Positions 12,873 to 25,243 of a stretch of DNA of 64,000 nucleotides are shown piece after piece; the first letter of the stretch is position 1, and each line of letters starts with the position of its first letter. Below the pieces are notes generated by a model. It ran no database searches. It was not told the DNA's origin and worked only from the letters and a program-made list of their open reading frames with translations. The DNA is taken from NCBI GenBank assembly GCA_016630955.3, contig CM049988.1, forward strand, positions 806,001 to 870,000, given 5' to 3'. Both the position numbers and the translations under genes were made by a program. Source of the DNA: Didymella arachidicola. Taxonomy: Eukaryota; Ascomycota; Dothideomycetes; Pleosporales; Didymellaceae.

Positions 12873-14174
12873 TTACTGCTTCTTCCCCTCAGCCAGCGCC
12901 TTCGCCTGTGCCTTCCTCTTCTTCTCAATCTGGCCATATCCAGCCTCGGCACCAATGCCGCCAAACACGAGGCCAACACCGACCCACTGCATGCCCGTGA
13001 CTGTGTGTCCAAACAAGAAGACGCTCGCCAGCATCGTCAGCATCTTTCTTGTGACCGTCACAGTCACGAGAAGAAGCGACTCGAAGTGTGCAAGCGTAGT
13101 GTAGATGAAAATCTGCCCAATAGCACCACATGCCGCGAAACCAAGTACATCCCAGCCAACAGAGGGGTATGTAGTAACGAAATTAAGCGCGTCGCTGAGC
13201 TCGCCGTTGCCTGTGGGCGAGAGACCGACGTATGAACCGAGGGAAGTACCGGCGAGGTAAGGCGAGATGAGGAGGTAGCTCGTCGTGAGCGCGGTAGCGG
13301 TGATGTTCATAGCGCACATCATCTGAGGTCCGGTGAAGCCCTTGAACCTCGTGAAGATCTGGTCTTGCACGGTGTTTGTAAGGCCGTCGAAGAGGAGATT
13401 GATGCCCAGGAGGAACAGGCCGAGCGTCTTGGAAGCATCTGCGCTGACGTTCTTCTTTGCTGCCTTTTTGGCTGTGGAAGGATTGTATAGTGTGAACATG
13501 GCTACGCCCAGAGTTACGCAGATGATGACTGCGTACTTGTAGAGCGGGTAGCGCTTCTGGAAGAGCGTGATGTGGAGGGCCATGACGGGCAACAGCTTGC
13601 AGCTCTTCGCCAATGTGAACGTGACATAGTCAATGTGCTTCAAACTGGCGTAGCCGAACGGAGATGCGAGCGAAGATGTGACAGCCACCAAGAACAGTGG
13701 GAATAGGATCTGCTTTGTGGGGAAGATAGGCGGTACGCGGCGTCCACCTGTGGAGTGGTTGCGCGGGGCGGAAAAGAACAGGTAGACAGAGCCTACGATG
13801 GCTGCAAAGGCAGACTGAACGGTGTTGAGGAAGACGGGGTATGTGAAGCGCGCTTTCGAGGGGCCGTGGTGGGTAGTTGTCAGACGTTCCTGGAGGTATG
13901 CCCAGCTCAGGCTAGTATACTGTCAGCCCCTGCTTGCAAATGCAAGACTCAAGCTACTTTGATCGTGGACTCACAAGCTGGCATAGATCCCTCCGACACA
14001 GACGATCAGAAGCAAGTAACCTCCCTTCTTCTCCTCGGCTGGGTTGCGCGCAGCCAGATCCACCTGCTCTTCGATACTCTTCTCGATAGAGTGTACGGCA
14101 TCGGACAGTCGACGTGCATGGCCATTGGCCTGCTGCTTCTCTCCAGAAGCTGTGCGGTTCACAGGCGTGGCCAT
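12873..14174 (-). CDS. hut1: UDP-galactose transporter homolog (UAA/HUT1 family)
   Basis: Nucleotide-sugar/drug-metabolite transporter expected in the ER membrane, moving UDP-sugars into the lumen. Exons are 14174-13975 and 13911-12873 (intron 63 bp), giving 412 aa, the usual HUT1 length. After a hydrophilic N-terminal tail come about ten hydrophobic segments. Family blocks visible include FLSWAYLQER at the exon junction, FGYASLKHIDYVTFTLAKSCKLLPV, NLLFDGLTNTVQDQ and VTRKMLTMLASVFLFGH. The tail is lysine-rich (KKRKAQAKALAEGKKQ), consistent with ER retrieval. The ATG at 14174 was chosen because the frame upstream lacks conserved residues. Substrate specificity is inferred only from the family. 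Confidence 0.9.
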
Positions 14175-15543
14175 GATTATCGCGTATCGAAATGCGCAGC
14201 GGTCGAGTCCAAGTGTAGTAGTGGAGCGCAAGGCAGGGTAGAGTCGCGTCAATTGGCGGCGTAAGGAGTGTGGTGCGTTATATTTACGCGAAACAGTTCA
14301 CACCAAGAGAAGCAGACCAGAAGTAAGGAGTGACAAGTGGCCCGTTGCACCATAAGTTGAAGACATCGAATGTCCAATGTCAACCGTGGCATCAAGCAGC
14401 CCTTGAAGCGGGCCCTAGCTGCACGCGCGGGTCCTAAATTAAACTATGGATCTAGCCCCTAGCAGGTGTTCAGCCTTGCCGTTTGCAAGGCTGCTCGCCT
14501 CACCCCACCTCGAGCCGCAGGGTACGCGAAGGGAGCAACGAAACACTGTACGGTAGCTGCATATTTGAGCTTATGGGTGCTGTGGATGTACTAGACACCG
14601 CTCGCTCTGTTTAGATTGCATGGCGGCACATCGCACATTACTAAACTGCCTGGATCGCTGCATCGACATTGCAATTCCTCGCGCTCAGAGGTCACGGACG
14701 AAGTCAAGGAAGCGTGGCGGCGCCTTCCCTGTCCCCCTCGAATTCTCCGACCAACTCACAGTGACGTGTCTCTCCCCGAACATCATCATCGCCATCTTCT
14801 TTCAAAGGCTGCTGAACGCTCCGCCGAGCAGTACCAACGTACCAAAGTCGGCTTACAAAAAGTCTTTGATGAGGTGGGGCTTCGCTCAGGTCCTGAACGG
14901 TCTTTTTCGCGCTGACGTCTGGCTTTTCCCCCAGCTTTTCCTCCTCAAGTGGGTACCCGCGGGAGAAGGGTGACAAGGCGGTGATGCTAGCTTCTTTCTG
15001 AGAGATCCTTACCAACCTCGTCTTCGAACAAGCTCTGCACGACGAACATTCATGCAGCGGTGGGAACCTCCCCCTACAAACAATCGATACACAATGAACG
15101 TGTTATGGCGAGAGCGAGAATCGGCACCTTCTTCGTGCTCAGCCCAGGAGTGAGGCTACACTTCTCTTGCGGTGAGATGAAGTCTTCTGTAGTGCGGTGA
15201 GGTTCGGCGATTCTCGCTTGTCCTTCCAGTCCCATGGGCGCTTGCCGCATGATAGACTGCCAGGGTAATAGCATGTGCCTCTCTTAACGACTGATACATG
15301 CAAGCCCGACTGATTTCCGAAGGAGGAGCCCTGAAGTGACCTGCATGTTTCTGCTGCGCTAGCCCTTTTCCAGCTGGTCTGAAAGCACCCTTAAGACATA
15401 GACATCCCACTTTCCTTGCGTCTCTAGTTCTGCAGTCTTCATAATCCTCACCGACACACTCGAATATTCCCCCAGCACTTTATTTTTCAAGGCAAGCAGC
15501 CACACAACCAGCTACAGTCACGAACCAAAGACACCCACACACC
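14175..15543. other. Intergenic between divergent genes
   Basis: Divergent promoter region of the HUT1-like gene (minus) and the unknown gene at 15544 (plus). Overlapping frames of about 100-118 codons near 14620-15015 show no motif and no splice logic. Confidence 0.5.
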
Positions 15544-16236
15544 ATGGCCTCCGTCCAGACACAGACAATGTCTGTCCCCCACACATTTACAACCGTTCTC
15601 CGCGGTCATAGCACAACACCGCTCGCCAAACCCAGCACCCGCTCAACACGAGCCTCAAAACCGCTACTGGCCTACTCACCAAATATCGCCCCCGCCCACC
15701 CAGACATCAACATGACACTCCTCCGCAACAAGCTCATTCTCACATGCCGGAATTACATCCCCCGGGCTCTACTCCACGAAGCCGTAGCCGACGGAATATG
15801 GTCCTCAGCATCACGCTGGATAACGCCCTCGTCACAAACCGCCAGCAAGTACGGTAAGAGGAAGAGATACTACGTCCTGCACACCGACAGCTTCACATTC
15901 CAGCCCGTATCGTCGGCGTGGGAAGCGCGCATTGTAGCGGACAGCGCGCCCATCGACGCAGGAAACGGGGTCGTCATCTTCGTTAAGGAGAGGAAAGAAT
16001 GGACGGCGTTCATGCGTGGGTACAGGAGGCAAGGGAAGAGGGGCGCCGGCCAGCTTCTCAAGGAGAAGCAGCAGAGCGTGGAACGCGGCTGGAAAGACGA
16101 CTGGAAGAGGAAGTGCGGGTTGGTCGGCGAGGGGGGTGATTCGCCGAAGGGCAGTGCGAAGAGGGAGGTCAACGCGGGGCCCATGTGGGTGCTTGTCAAG
16201 AGCGCCGTCGGCAGAATCGTGAGGGGTGAGGCCTAG
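15544..16236 (+). CDS. Uncharacterised basic protein, 230 aa
   Basis: Intronless frame with an excellent start context (ACACCATGG). I do not recognise the family. The first 40 residues are Ser/Thr-rich. The middle, about residues 55-150, looks globular (NKLILTCRNYIPRALLHEAV, then YYVLHTDSFTFQPVSSAWEAR, then a hydrophobic GVVIFVKE strand). The C-terminal third is very basic (KGRKR-like clusters such as RGYRRQGKRG) and ends in a short hydrophobic WVLVKSAVGRIV segment. No signal peptide or clear membrane anchor. The codon bias and start context argue that it is real; function is unknown. Confidence 0.7.
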   Translation: MASVQTQTMSVPHTFTTVLRGHSTTPLAKPSTRSTRASKPLLAYSPNIAPAHPDINMTLLRNKLILTCRNYIPRALLHEAVADGIWSSASRWITPSSQTASKYGKRKRYYVLHTDSFTFQPVSSAWEARIVADSAPIDAGNGVVIFVKERKEWTAFMRGYRRQGKRGAGQLLKEKQQSVERGWKDDWKRKCGLVGEGGDSPKGSAKREVNAGPMWVLVKSAVGRIVRGEA

Positions 16237-17106
16237 AAGCTATGATCTTTGGCTTTGTCGCCGCGGCGACTATTTCTTTGCAGCGTGGGCCTGAATTTTG
16301 CATTGGGTGGTGTTGTACATGCATCGGCGTTATTATGAAGATCTGCCGACGGTTTTCGAGGCGGAGCTATGATTTACGACATGACTGCATAAGCGAGCTT
16401 GCCACAGCCTCCATTGAATAAAGAGGGCCAGCAGGACAATGTTCCAACATGGACAAAGATATTAGACACAAACATTAGAACATGTTCGCACTACATCCTC
16501 GCTATCTTCCAAGACCAACTATCAAGTGCTCACTCCACTACTATTGTACATTATGGTATATAGGCAAAAAAAAAAGTCACCTGCTACGTGCGCGGCAGCC
16601 ACAGATGCATATTTAGAGCTGGAGTGCTTGATATTATTGGTATTGTATTCGCGAATATCGGGTGGGAAGGAGGGTGAGAGGGTGACGGATGGTAGAGTGT
16701 GACCGGGCTTGACGAAGTGCGACCGGAAGTGGAGGACGTCGTGCGGACGAGGAAAGGATGTCTTCGTTGACCGAGTGACCTTGCATCGCCATAAGTCTTC
16801 GCCAAGCCCTTCCAAAACAAAACAGGATGCCGCATCTGCCTCGACTCGCGGGCGAATGTGCTCTCCGGATATCAAAGCCATAAGTCATATCATCACATCG
16901 TGAAGTGCTCAATTGGCACTCGTCGACAATAACGGTCCTGAAAAAAAGGAAATAGTGGCCCGAACATCCGTGGTATCCATCAGCAAATAACAGGAAAAGG
17001 TTCAAGCAGGGCGATGCTTTTCGCGCAAAGTAGTCTCCGAGGACCAATCGCAGCGAGCCTCGGCAGGTGATCTCAGCACACACGCATCCGATGTTGCTCA
17101 GTACCT
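16237..17106. other. Intergenic between convergent genes
   Basis: 3' flanks of the unknown gene and the KH gene. It contains an A10 run near 16567-16576. Overlapping minus-strand frames up to 149 codons have no recognisable content. Confidence 0.5.
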
Positions 17107-18265
17107 CTAATCCTGAGCCTGGCTGCGTCGCATCTTTTCGGCTTCGAGGTTCTCGTAGAGGAGGTAGAGGGCCTTCTCGTTGGCACTGGCACTACCAGTG
17201 ATTGTGAACATACGCTCGCCAGTGTCATCGTGGGGTGCCTTGGCGATGGAGATGCGGGCGCCAGAGGTCTTGCGAATCTCGCTGATCTTGCTACCCCCAC
17301 GACCAATGATGCAGCCAACCATGTCAGAAGGAATGCTGATGTTCTGCGTCTGCAGTTCCTCGCCATCTTCGGTGTGGGTTGGCGGAGGGGGGCGGTTCGC
17401 AGCGTCAGAACCAGATCGGCGCTGGAATGACGAAGGTGGTGAGTCGCTGAAGTCAGCGCCGTGGCCGGTGCGGTTGTACGAGCGACCAGAGCTAAGACCT
17501 GCTGTGGCACCACCGTTGTTGGTGGTGAGGGGTCCAGCACCTGGCTGAACACGCACAGCGGGGTTGTAGAGAACAGTTCCGTAGCCGCGCTCATGGTCGT
17601 CAATCAGACACTTGCCAATCTCCCAGATAGCCTTCTCAATACCAGATGGAGAGCCCTGGACTTCGACGATGCGCTCGGTGGACTGGGGAAGCATCTCCTT
17701 CTGCGCGACCATGCGGACACCAGAAGCATCCTGAATCTGCTTAATTTTCAGGCCCTGGCGGCCAATGATGGTGCCCATCTGGTTGTGCGAGATGAGAAGA
17801 CGGATGGCTGTAAGACTTAGCTTGCGTCAACCCGTTTGCGGCACGGCTACGTGCATAGCATATTTACGTACGGTGAGTACCATCACTTCGAATGACACCG
17901 CCCATGCCCATCGCCGGCGCGCCATCCAACAGACCTTTGGCGACAAGACCGTAGGCCTTGGAGATGCCAGACAGGCTGCCGGTGACAGAGAGCACGCGGT
18001 CGTGAACGCCCTGTACCACCTTGCTGACACCGGCGCGGACGCCAGTCTCGTCGCGCAAGTCAGCAACATTTTTGCCTGCCTTGCCAATGATGACGCCAGC
18101 TTCCTTGGAAGAGACAATCGCGCGCAGTGTGAGCTGCGACTCGGCGTACTCCTGCTCTGTGCGAGGGGTGGCATCAGCTGCCTCGCCATCGATGTTCAGG
18201 CGCTCGAGCTGGTCGGCGATCGCATTGGCATTGCCAGCGGAGTTCTGAGAATCTTCGGTGGACAT
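17107..18265 (-). CDS. Triple KH-domain RNA-binding protein (PCBP/Hek2/Rnc1-like)
   Basis: Poly(C)-binding-type protein expected to bind and regulate mRNAs. Exons are 18265-17872 and 17807-17107 (intron 64 bp), giving 364 aa. There are three KH domains, each with an intact GxxG loop: GKAG at residues 61-64, GRQG at 147-150 and GRGG at 300-303. A low-complexity Gly/Asn/Ser/Pro-rich linker of roughly 80 residues separates KH2 from KH3, the layout of fungal Rnc1/Pbp2/Hek2 proteins. The splice junction falls at the start of KH2 (HPIRLLISHNQMGTIIG) and restores the domain exactly. Whether it is the Rnc1 or Pbp2 orthologue cannot be settled without phylogeny. Confidence 0.93.
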
Positions 18266-19436
18266 GCTTTATATATGGCCTAGGAAGGGCTGTCACAGCT
18301 GTCAGTACTGGAGGGGTCGCAGCCTCATTGTGACAATACTAACAGGAGGAGGAGCTGCGGGAGTGATGTGACTGGGAATTACGCACGTGGTGAACGTCGC
18401 CGGTGTGTGCTATCGCGTCAGGTATTAGTGGTTGTTGACGTATGGCAAGACCGGTGATGGAGCTACTAACAGGCGATTTCGGAAGTGGCGGGGAAGTGGT
18501 CGGTGCGGTCGGCGAGCGGGTGAGAAAGTTGAGGAAGGATGGAGGGCGGAGAGAGGGGGTGGTTGGGGTGATGGAAGAGAAAGAGGAGAGGTGCGTCGTC
18601 GAACGGTAGCAAGTTGTGCAGTCAAGTGAGGTGACAAGGTGATGCAGCTAGACCAGGCAAAGTATTTGGACAGGTCTGAGGTTAGCTCTTAGCGAGAGGA
18701 GGTACTTTGCGCAGAACAAGAAGGAAAGCACCTGCGGGCAAGAGCTTTTGATGTGTTCGAATGTCATTCGATTGCGTGCATTACCGCTCTAATCTTCTGG
18801 CAGCGACAGCAAGCACCTTGCATGGCAGGTGCAATGCGATCGATGCGATTGCTGCGCTGCTTCAAACGCGCCCCGTCCAGCGCAAAGCAACCCCGCAGGG
18901 CTGCCGTGCACAGCCCTGGAGCCAAACGGCGTCAGAGCCCTCAGGTCCCACGCACGGCAGCACCAGGGCAGAAAAGGAATGGGCAATTCCTCTCGATTAG
19001 GTGGTCTGCCGCTTGTACCTCCGATTGGTCATTCTTCGGCCTTCGTGCTTGTTGCGTTCTTAGTGTCCATCTACAAGCTTATATTATGTTGCTGCCACAA
19101 ATGTTGCTGCTGGATTGCTAGCAGAGAGTAAATAAGCAAGAGAGAAGATTCTTAGAGAAAGCTTGTAGTTGCACATATAACACATACATGGGTAGGAGCT
19201 CCAACACCAAGTTATAGGTACTGGTACGAGTCAAGCTCAGAAATGGTAATAGCGCTCGCAGGTAGATTCGAATATGGTGACTTGCATGCAAACTATCATG
19301 TGCTAGCACAAATCCATGAATGGAAATTGCCATGCCTAAGGCAAGACAACGAACGCCGCACTCTGCTCCAGTCACTACCTCAACACCACCCAATGCAACG
19401 CTCCCTGTAGGAACAACCCCAATGCTCCGGTATCAT
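18266..19436. other. Intergenic, purine-rich promoter region
   Basis: Upstream of the KH gene and downstream of the alcohol dehydrogenase gene. The stretch 18490-18600 is strongly purine-rich on the plus strand, so pyrimidine-rich on the KH gene's sense strand, as is common in fungal promoters. No gene recognised. Confidence 0.5.
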
Positions 19437-20651
19437 CTACTTTTGAGCCTCAAAGACAACCTTCTGGACCTTCATCTTGTCGAAGATGTCATAACCCTCA
19501 ACTGCATCGCTCAAGGGCATAATCTTATTTGCCATAAATCTACGGCGGTCAGCATTCATCTCCTTCACGAAGAGATCGACCTACCCAAGCTTATCCTGAT
19601 GCCTCTCGAGGCTCTCAAGCGCCTCAGCGAAGATGCTTCTGACCGGGCAACGACCCATCTGTACTCTCAGGTTCTTGCCGTACGCCTCATTGCCAGTCCA
19701 GGGAATCTCAGCGTTGTGCACGCCAACACTCGAGATAACTCCCCACGGCCTCAGCAACTCAAAGCCCATCCTCAGAGCGGGTGAAAGGCCGACTACTTCA
19801 ATGACGATGTCAGCACCTCTTCCATCGGTGAGCTCCTTGACGCGTTTATCTAGACCCTCGCGGTCAGTCTGGAAGTTCCATGGCTCTGCACCGAGAGACT
19901 TCGCAAGCTCGAGACGGGAAGGTACAGAATCAACTGCAAGGATGTGCTTTGGCTTGTAGTCCGTGATGTTGCAAAGAGCGCAAAGTGCAACGGGACCACA
20001 GCCAATCAGAACGACAGTACTCTCTTTGATCTCCTCGGGGGAAGAGTGCTTAAATCCATTCTTAGCTGCGAAGAAGCCGGTGGGGAAGATATCTGCCATA
20101 AGAACGAGAGCTTCGTCCCTAATCTTTGGCGGTGCTTTCATGACAGTGCCGTCTGCAGTTGGGACACGCACGTATTGTGCCTGGGCGCCATCCAAAGCCG
20201 GGCATCCCAGGAGCTTGCACTTAGTGCACCTTGAGGAAAACCCATTTTTGCAGTAGAAGCATTCACCGCACGATGTTGTGAATGGCGAGACAACGCGGTC
20301 GCCAACTTTTACAGTCTTGACTGCCGATCCGACCTCGGAGACGTGGCCTGTAAACTCATGACCCATAATAAAGCCAGTTCCAGATGGTTGATGGCCTCGG
20401 AAGACGTGGAGTTCACTGCATAAGATGCTATGTCAGATATGTCGAAGGCGGAGACTGCTTGGGAAAACCGACCTGCCACATAAGGCCGTCTATAGAACGT
20501 TAGCAGACCGTTTTCGTGGTTTTCAGCAACGTACCTTATCAACTTTGACGATGATATCACTGTCATTCTGGAGTTTGGGAATCGGCCGGTCTTCAACTGA
20601 AACCTTGCCTGGGCCGTGGAAGACTACTGCTTTCATAGTACCGGTGGACAT
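19437..20651 (-). CDS. Zinc-dependent alcohol dehydrogenase (MDR) with a 17-nt microexon
   Basis: Medium-chain NAD(P)-dependent dehydrogenase, probably cytosolic. Four exons: 20651-20535, 20489-20473, 20415-19585 and 19539-19437, giving 355 aa. Catalytic zinc ligands are Cys43 (LCGSELH, encoded by the microexon), His64 and Glu65 (MGHEFTGHV). The four structural-zinc cysteines lie in the CGECFYCKNGFSSRC region. The Rossmann fold has IGCGPVALCAL and an acidic residue after the second strand (LAVDS), suggesting NAD rather than NADP. The last intron (45 bp) hides an in-frame stop; splicing it restores the family C-terminus. Met6 is an alternative start. The substrate is unknown; the family includes formaldehyde-, threonine- and sorbitol-dehydrogenase-like enzymes. 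Confidence 0.9.
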
Positions 20652-21201
20652 GCTGCGGTGTGAAGTGAAGCTACAATTGCAATCTTGGATTGTGAGGGGT
20701 AAGTGATGCAAGCTCCCACAAGGGCAAGAGGATTTGAAGATTTGAAATGGAGTCGAAGCAAGCTGAGATGGGTCCATGCTCATTAAATACACTATGCGCC
20801 CTGCGCCCTATCATCCGGTTTCTGACGACACTCGTCTGAAAAACTTAAGTGACGATGGGTCGAGCTTGAGCCCCGCCGAGGTATCTACCCCGCAGCATCC
20901 GATCGGAGGCCTAGCAAATAGGCTGCATACGGAAGGCATCTTGAAGCTGTGTTACTGTGGATAAAGAATCATTTCGACAGAACGCGGGAATTCCAGAAGC
21001 AATGTCTGTTCTTCGTCAGTCGTCGAGACGGATTGGTGGTGTGCATCTGCACAGAAAAGCTCCTGACCGCGTCCACGACCACCTGGAGTCGCTATATACA
21101 ATGATGTCTTTTCAAACTCCCATACTCTTATGCATATACCAATTCCTGAACTCCGTTCAAATGCAAAATGTGGTTTCGTGAATCACGCTGCCTGTGCCGC
21201 T
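20652..21201. other. Intergenic, no gene supported
   Basis: Upstream region of the alcohol dehydrogenase gene and 3' flank of the Yippee gene. Only short open frames. Confidence 0.55.
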
Positions 21202-21582
21202 TCATGTCACGGTGCAAAGGAGCTCTGCCTCGAGGATAAACTTCCCCTCTTTGTACTTCTCACTGGCTTCGTATGCCTTGTCGTACTTCCAGCCCACGGT
21301 TTCCTTGCACTGCCTGCAGTGGATATCCCGTACAACGTGACGACCGGTGGTCATGTTGCGCTCGTTGGGCTCCGACTCGGTGATGTTGACCACGCTGTCA
21401 AACAGGTACGCCTTGCCGTGTTGGCCGCGAAAGTTCTGCGCTGTGTTAGCTGACGATCAGGATCAGACCAGCTGGGGACTGACTCTGCTGAGGATGTCAT
21501 CGTGATTCGACAGGTGGGTCTTGCAGTTCTTACAACCGTAGACGCGCGCCGAGTTGAGGTAGATGTTGTAGGAGAGGCCCAT
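21202..21582 (-). CDS. Yippee-family zinc-binding protein
   Basis: Small conserved eukaryotic protein with the Yippee/Mis18/cereblon fold. Yippee proteins act as nuclear or substrate-adaptor factors; the role in fungi is little defined. Exons are 21582-21484 and 21435-21202 (intron 48 bp), giving 110 aa, the family length. The zinc motif is exact: Cys17-x2-Cys20 and Cys73-x2-Cys76 with 52 residues between the pairs. The family signatures RNFRGQHGKAYLF, NMTTGRHVVRDIHC and VGWKYDKAYE...KYKEGKFILE are present. The exon 1 donor is GTCAGT, slightly unusual. The start ATG gives the conserved MGLSYNIYLNS N-terminus. Confidence 0.95.
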
Positions 21583-23087
21583 AACGGTGATGGCAGGACC
21601 TAAGACAGTAGGCCTTCAGCTGGACTGTGTTTGAAGGCAGACGAAATGTGCCCGGTGTCTATTCGGTGGCTATGCTGTGGGCCTCTGAACGAGACGCGGG
21701 CCGCGGGGGCAAATGAGGCTCGAGTTGATGTTGGACGATAGGGCACAAGGGACACAAGACCTTGAAGGTAAAAGCAGAAAACGTTTGAGACAGTGTGAGA
21801 AGGGTCGGTAACGTCCTATAGCGAAGACAACCTGCAGTAGCTTGACCCAGATACGGCGAAAGGGTCTGTGTAAGCGGAACAGATGGATCAGAGCTCTATA
21901 GGCTACGAATGCTCAGAGTCAAGGGCTTTGGAACCACGAGATGTTTTCCGAATGCGACAGAGACAAGGAGGCCTACGAGAGAGAGTGGATGATGAGATGT
22001 TATCTCGAAGCTGAGCGTTGGAGCTGCGATGATGCGGAGAGCTGGCACGTGCTCATTGCAAGCGCGGGAACCCTGGTGAGCGGTTCCTGGCCGTTGGACA
22101 TGGTTGAAACTTGAGCTACTGACCAAGCCGAGTATATATGACCGCGTAATGTCAGGCTCGGCACGCACTTCGAACGGATGAACCTGGTATGTTGCCGTAC
22201 ACCTCGTCTACAAGGCTCAGCCGCACTTGCCTTCGATCAGTTGCTATATCTACCTTAAGAGATCCACACACTTATACATTTTAAGATTCCTCAGCTGTAG
22301 TCTGCCTCATCACCGACCTCTCAAGCAGCCAAGCGCTGTGACGGTCTGTAGTCCACGGGTGGGTCTCGTTTTGCCCTGTATACCGACAACCTACCGATGG
22401 TCCCCACGGAGCACCACGTAGCCCACTCGAACGATGACCTGCGCCAGCCATGTCAATTACAGTTCGCATTGGTGAATAAACCAGCAGGCTGGTAACAGGT
22501 AAACAGCACATTGCAAACGTGAACCTGTGGAGTGGAGATCTCGCTTCAATACCATGTATGTTGCTGTTGGCAACGCGCTGAGACTGCAAATCCCAACCTC
22601 ACCGACTGTGGATTGGCCGAGGAGAGCAGAGCCCACTTTACTCCGCGGCTGTCCAGGCGCAGGCCAGCGGTTGTCGGCGCTCTGTTGTGACGACGAGTGC
22701 GAGCAGTTCAGATAGAATTCAGGAAGTCGATGGGGAGTAATGTTGGATTTAAGCTGGCAGACAAGGAAGACCCTGGAATGCCGACAAGCCACACCTGTGT
22801 ACATGCTCGAGAAGTCAGAATCGAAGCAGCAGTACGCCCTCGTGCTGCATTTATCAGTGTGCATTTTGTGATTGGTGTTTATCGATGCACGCTCTGCGCT
22901 CCAGCCATCTTGCTCGGTGCTTGCCGCTTCCGCAGCTGTGTGGCATTTAACGGCCATGGAAGGTGCTAGAATCCATTTTCTAGCACCGAATCCCAGAACA
23001 TTTTACAGAATCGGCGTTCAACCAAAGTGCAGCAGGCAGCGGGACCTAAAATTCAGTAACACCAGGCTTTTCCCGAGATCGCCTCCC
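21583..23087. other. Divergent promoter region, 1.5 kb
   Basis: Between the Yippee gene (minus) and the TPR/J-domain gene (plus). Frames of 90-166 codons on both strands show no recognisable motif. Confidence 0.5.
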
Positions 23088-25243
23088 ATGGTTCTTCCTA
23101 TCTTTAACAGGTCAACCTCAAAGAAGTCCAAGGACGCCGCCACGCCGACCCTCGCTCACAGGACAAATTCGCAGACGCAAGGCACCCCTCCCAGCTCGCC
23201 CGACAAAAAGTCGCACGCCCGCGTGAAAGAGCGGGAACGCACTAGCAGCAGTCGGCGCTCCTCCACATTCTCGTCGAAGCGCTCGTCCAAGTACGACGCA
23301 GACATACACCCGCTAAATTTGTCTCCGGAAGAGCGGCAGCGCTTGTCCTTCTCCAGTCTCTCAGCCATGTCAGCCATGGATGTCGACCGCGACTCGTCCT
23401 CGCCCGCACCCTCGAGCCCCGCCGCAGAAGTCCCGGGCGGTTCTCCCAAGACGAATGGCACAAATGGTGACCACGAGGGCCGTCCGGCGCCTCCACCGCA
23501 CCGGTACACCAAGAGCCCTCCGCCCAACAGCGGTAACTACGCTGCCACTCCTGAGGCTGCTGCGACACCGCCCGCAGAGCTGCCCACAATAGACGCCGAG
23601 GAGTACAAGGCTGCGGGCAACAAGTTCTTCAAGATCAAGGACTACCCTGCGGCTATTAAGGAATACTCAAAGGGTATGTATGCAAAGAGCTAGAGACTTC
23701 GGGCTTAAGCAATCCTGGTCTGCTCGAAAATGGAAAGTCTAGCTAACACCTTTCAGCAATCGAGGCTGACCCCAAGAATGCCACATACTACTCCAACCGC
23801 GCAGCCGCTTACATCTCCGCCAACCGTTTTGTCGAAGCTCTGGAGGACTGCAAGACTGCAGACGAGCTGGACCCGGACAACATCAAGATCAAACTGCGAC
23901 TGGGTAGGGTGTACACCAGTCTTGGGCGGCCAGACGAGGCCCTCCAAGTCTACCACTCGATCAATGCTACAGCAAAGGACATGCAGCCTGCAGTGCTCAT
24001 GAAAAAGAACCTTGACATGGCTGAGCAGACTGCAAAAGATGGCGGCGGCGGTTCTATGGTCATCTATGCTCTTAACGAAGCGGAGAAAGGTCTCGGCGTC
24101 AGTGTCGAGCGCCCAAGAAAATGGCAACTGTTGCGTGGTGAGGCTCACCTGCGCATGGGCAACGTCAATGCGCTGGGTGAGGCTCAGAACGTGGCTATGT
24201 CTTTGCTGCGAAACAACAACCAGGACCCTGATGCGCTCGTACTTCGCGGTCGCGCTTTGTACGCACAAGGCGAGAATGATAAGGCGATACAACACTTCAG
24301 GCAGGCACTGAGCTGCGATCCCGACTTCAAGGAAGCAGTGAAGAACCTCCGCACGGTACAGAAGCTTGAGCGTATGAAGGAGGAGGGTAACAACGCCTTC
24401 AAGTCTGGCCGCTTCCAGGAGGCCATTGACACATACGGCAAGGCTCTCGAGGTAGACCCAGCGAACAAGCTCACGAACTCGAAGATCCTGCAGAACCGAG
24501 CCCTTTGCCACACCAAGCAGAAGAGCTGGTCATCCGCGATCGCCGACTGCGACAGGGCCCTGGAGCTGGATCCAAGCTACACAAAGGCACGCAAGACAAG
24601 AGCGAAGGCATTGGGCGAGTCTGGCAAGTGGCAAGAGGCTGTCCGCGAGCTCAAGGCTATTCAAGAAGAAAACCCATCTGAGCCGAACATCGCGAAGGAT
24701 ATCCGCAATGCCGAGCTGGAAGAGAAGAAGGCGCTGCGCAAGGACTACTATAAGATTCTTGGCATCGAAAAGGACGCGACCGAGCAGCAGATCAAGAAGG
24801 CCTACCGTAAGTTGGCTATCGTTCACCACCCCGACAAGAACCCTGGTGATGAAGAGGCCGCCGAGAGGTTCAAGGAGATCCAGGAGGCCCACGAGACCCT
24901 CAGCGACGAACAGTGAGTTTAAACATACATCCGGCTGTTTTTTCAAACTAACGACAACCGCAGGAAACGTGAGCGTTACGACTCTGGTGCTGATCTCATC
25001 GATCCTTCTGACATGTTCGGCGGCGGCGGCGGTGGTATGGGTGGCATGGGAGGCATGGGCGGCGGTATCGATCCCGAAATCCTTATGCAGATGTTTGGCG
25101 GTGGCATGGGAGGTGGCCGCGGAGGAGGTGGTGGATTCCATTTCCAGGGCGGCGGCGGCGGCGGAAACCCCTTCGGTGGTGGCATGCCCGGCGGCGGCCG
25201 CAGAGGTCAGCAAGGAGGATTTACCGGTGGCTTTCCTTTCTAA
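23088..25243 (+). CDS. TPR/J-domain co-chaperone (DNAJC7/TPR2-like)
   Basis: Hsp70/Hsp90 co-chaperone: the J domain stimulates Hsp70 ATPase and the TPRs bind chaperone C-termini. Exons are 23088-23673, 23757-24912 and 24964-25243 (introns 83 and 51 bp), giving 673 aa. The first 160 residues are a disordered Ser/Pro-rich extension, longer than in animal DNAJC7. TPR arrays run from about residue 168 to 510, including YSNRAAAYISANRFVEALEDC and a second block starting EEGNNAFKSGRFQEAI. The J domain covers about 524-587 with the essential HPD at 553-555. The tail is a Gly/Met-rich segment (FGGGGGGMGGMGGMGGG) like that of class B DnaJs. The start at 23088 lies just before the disordered region; in-frame upstream codons lack support. 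Confidence 0.93.
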
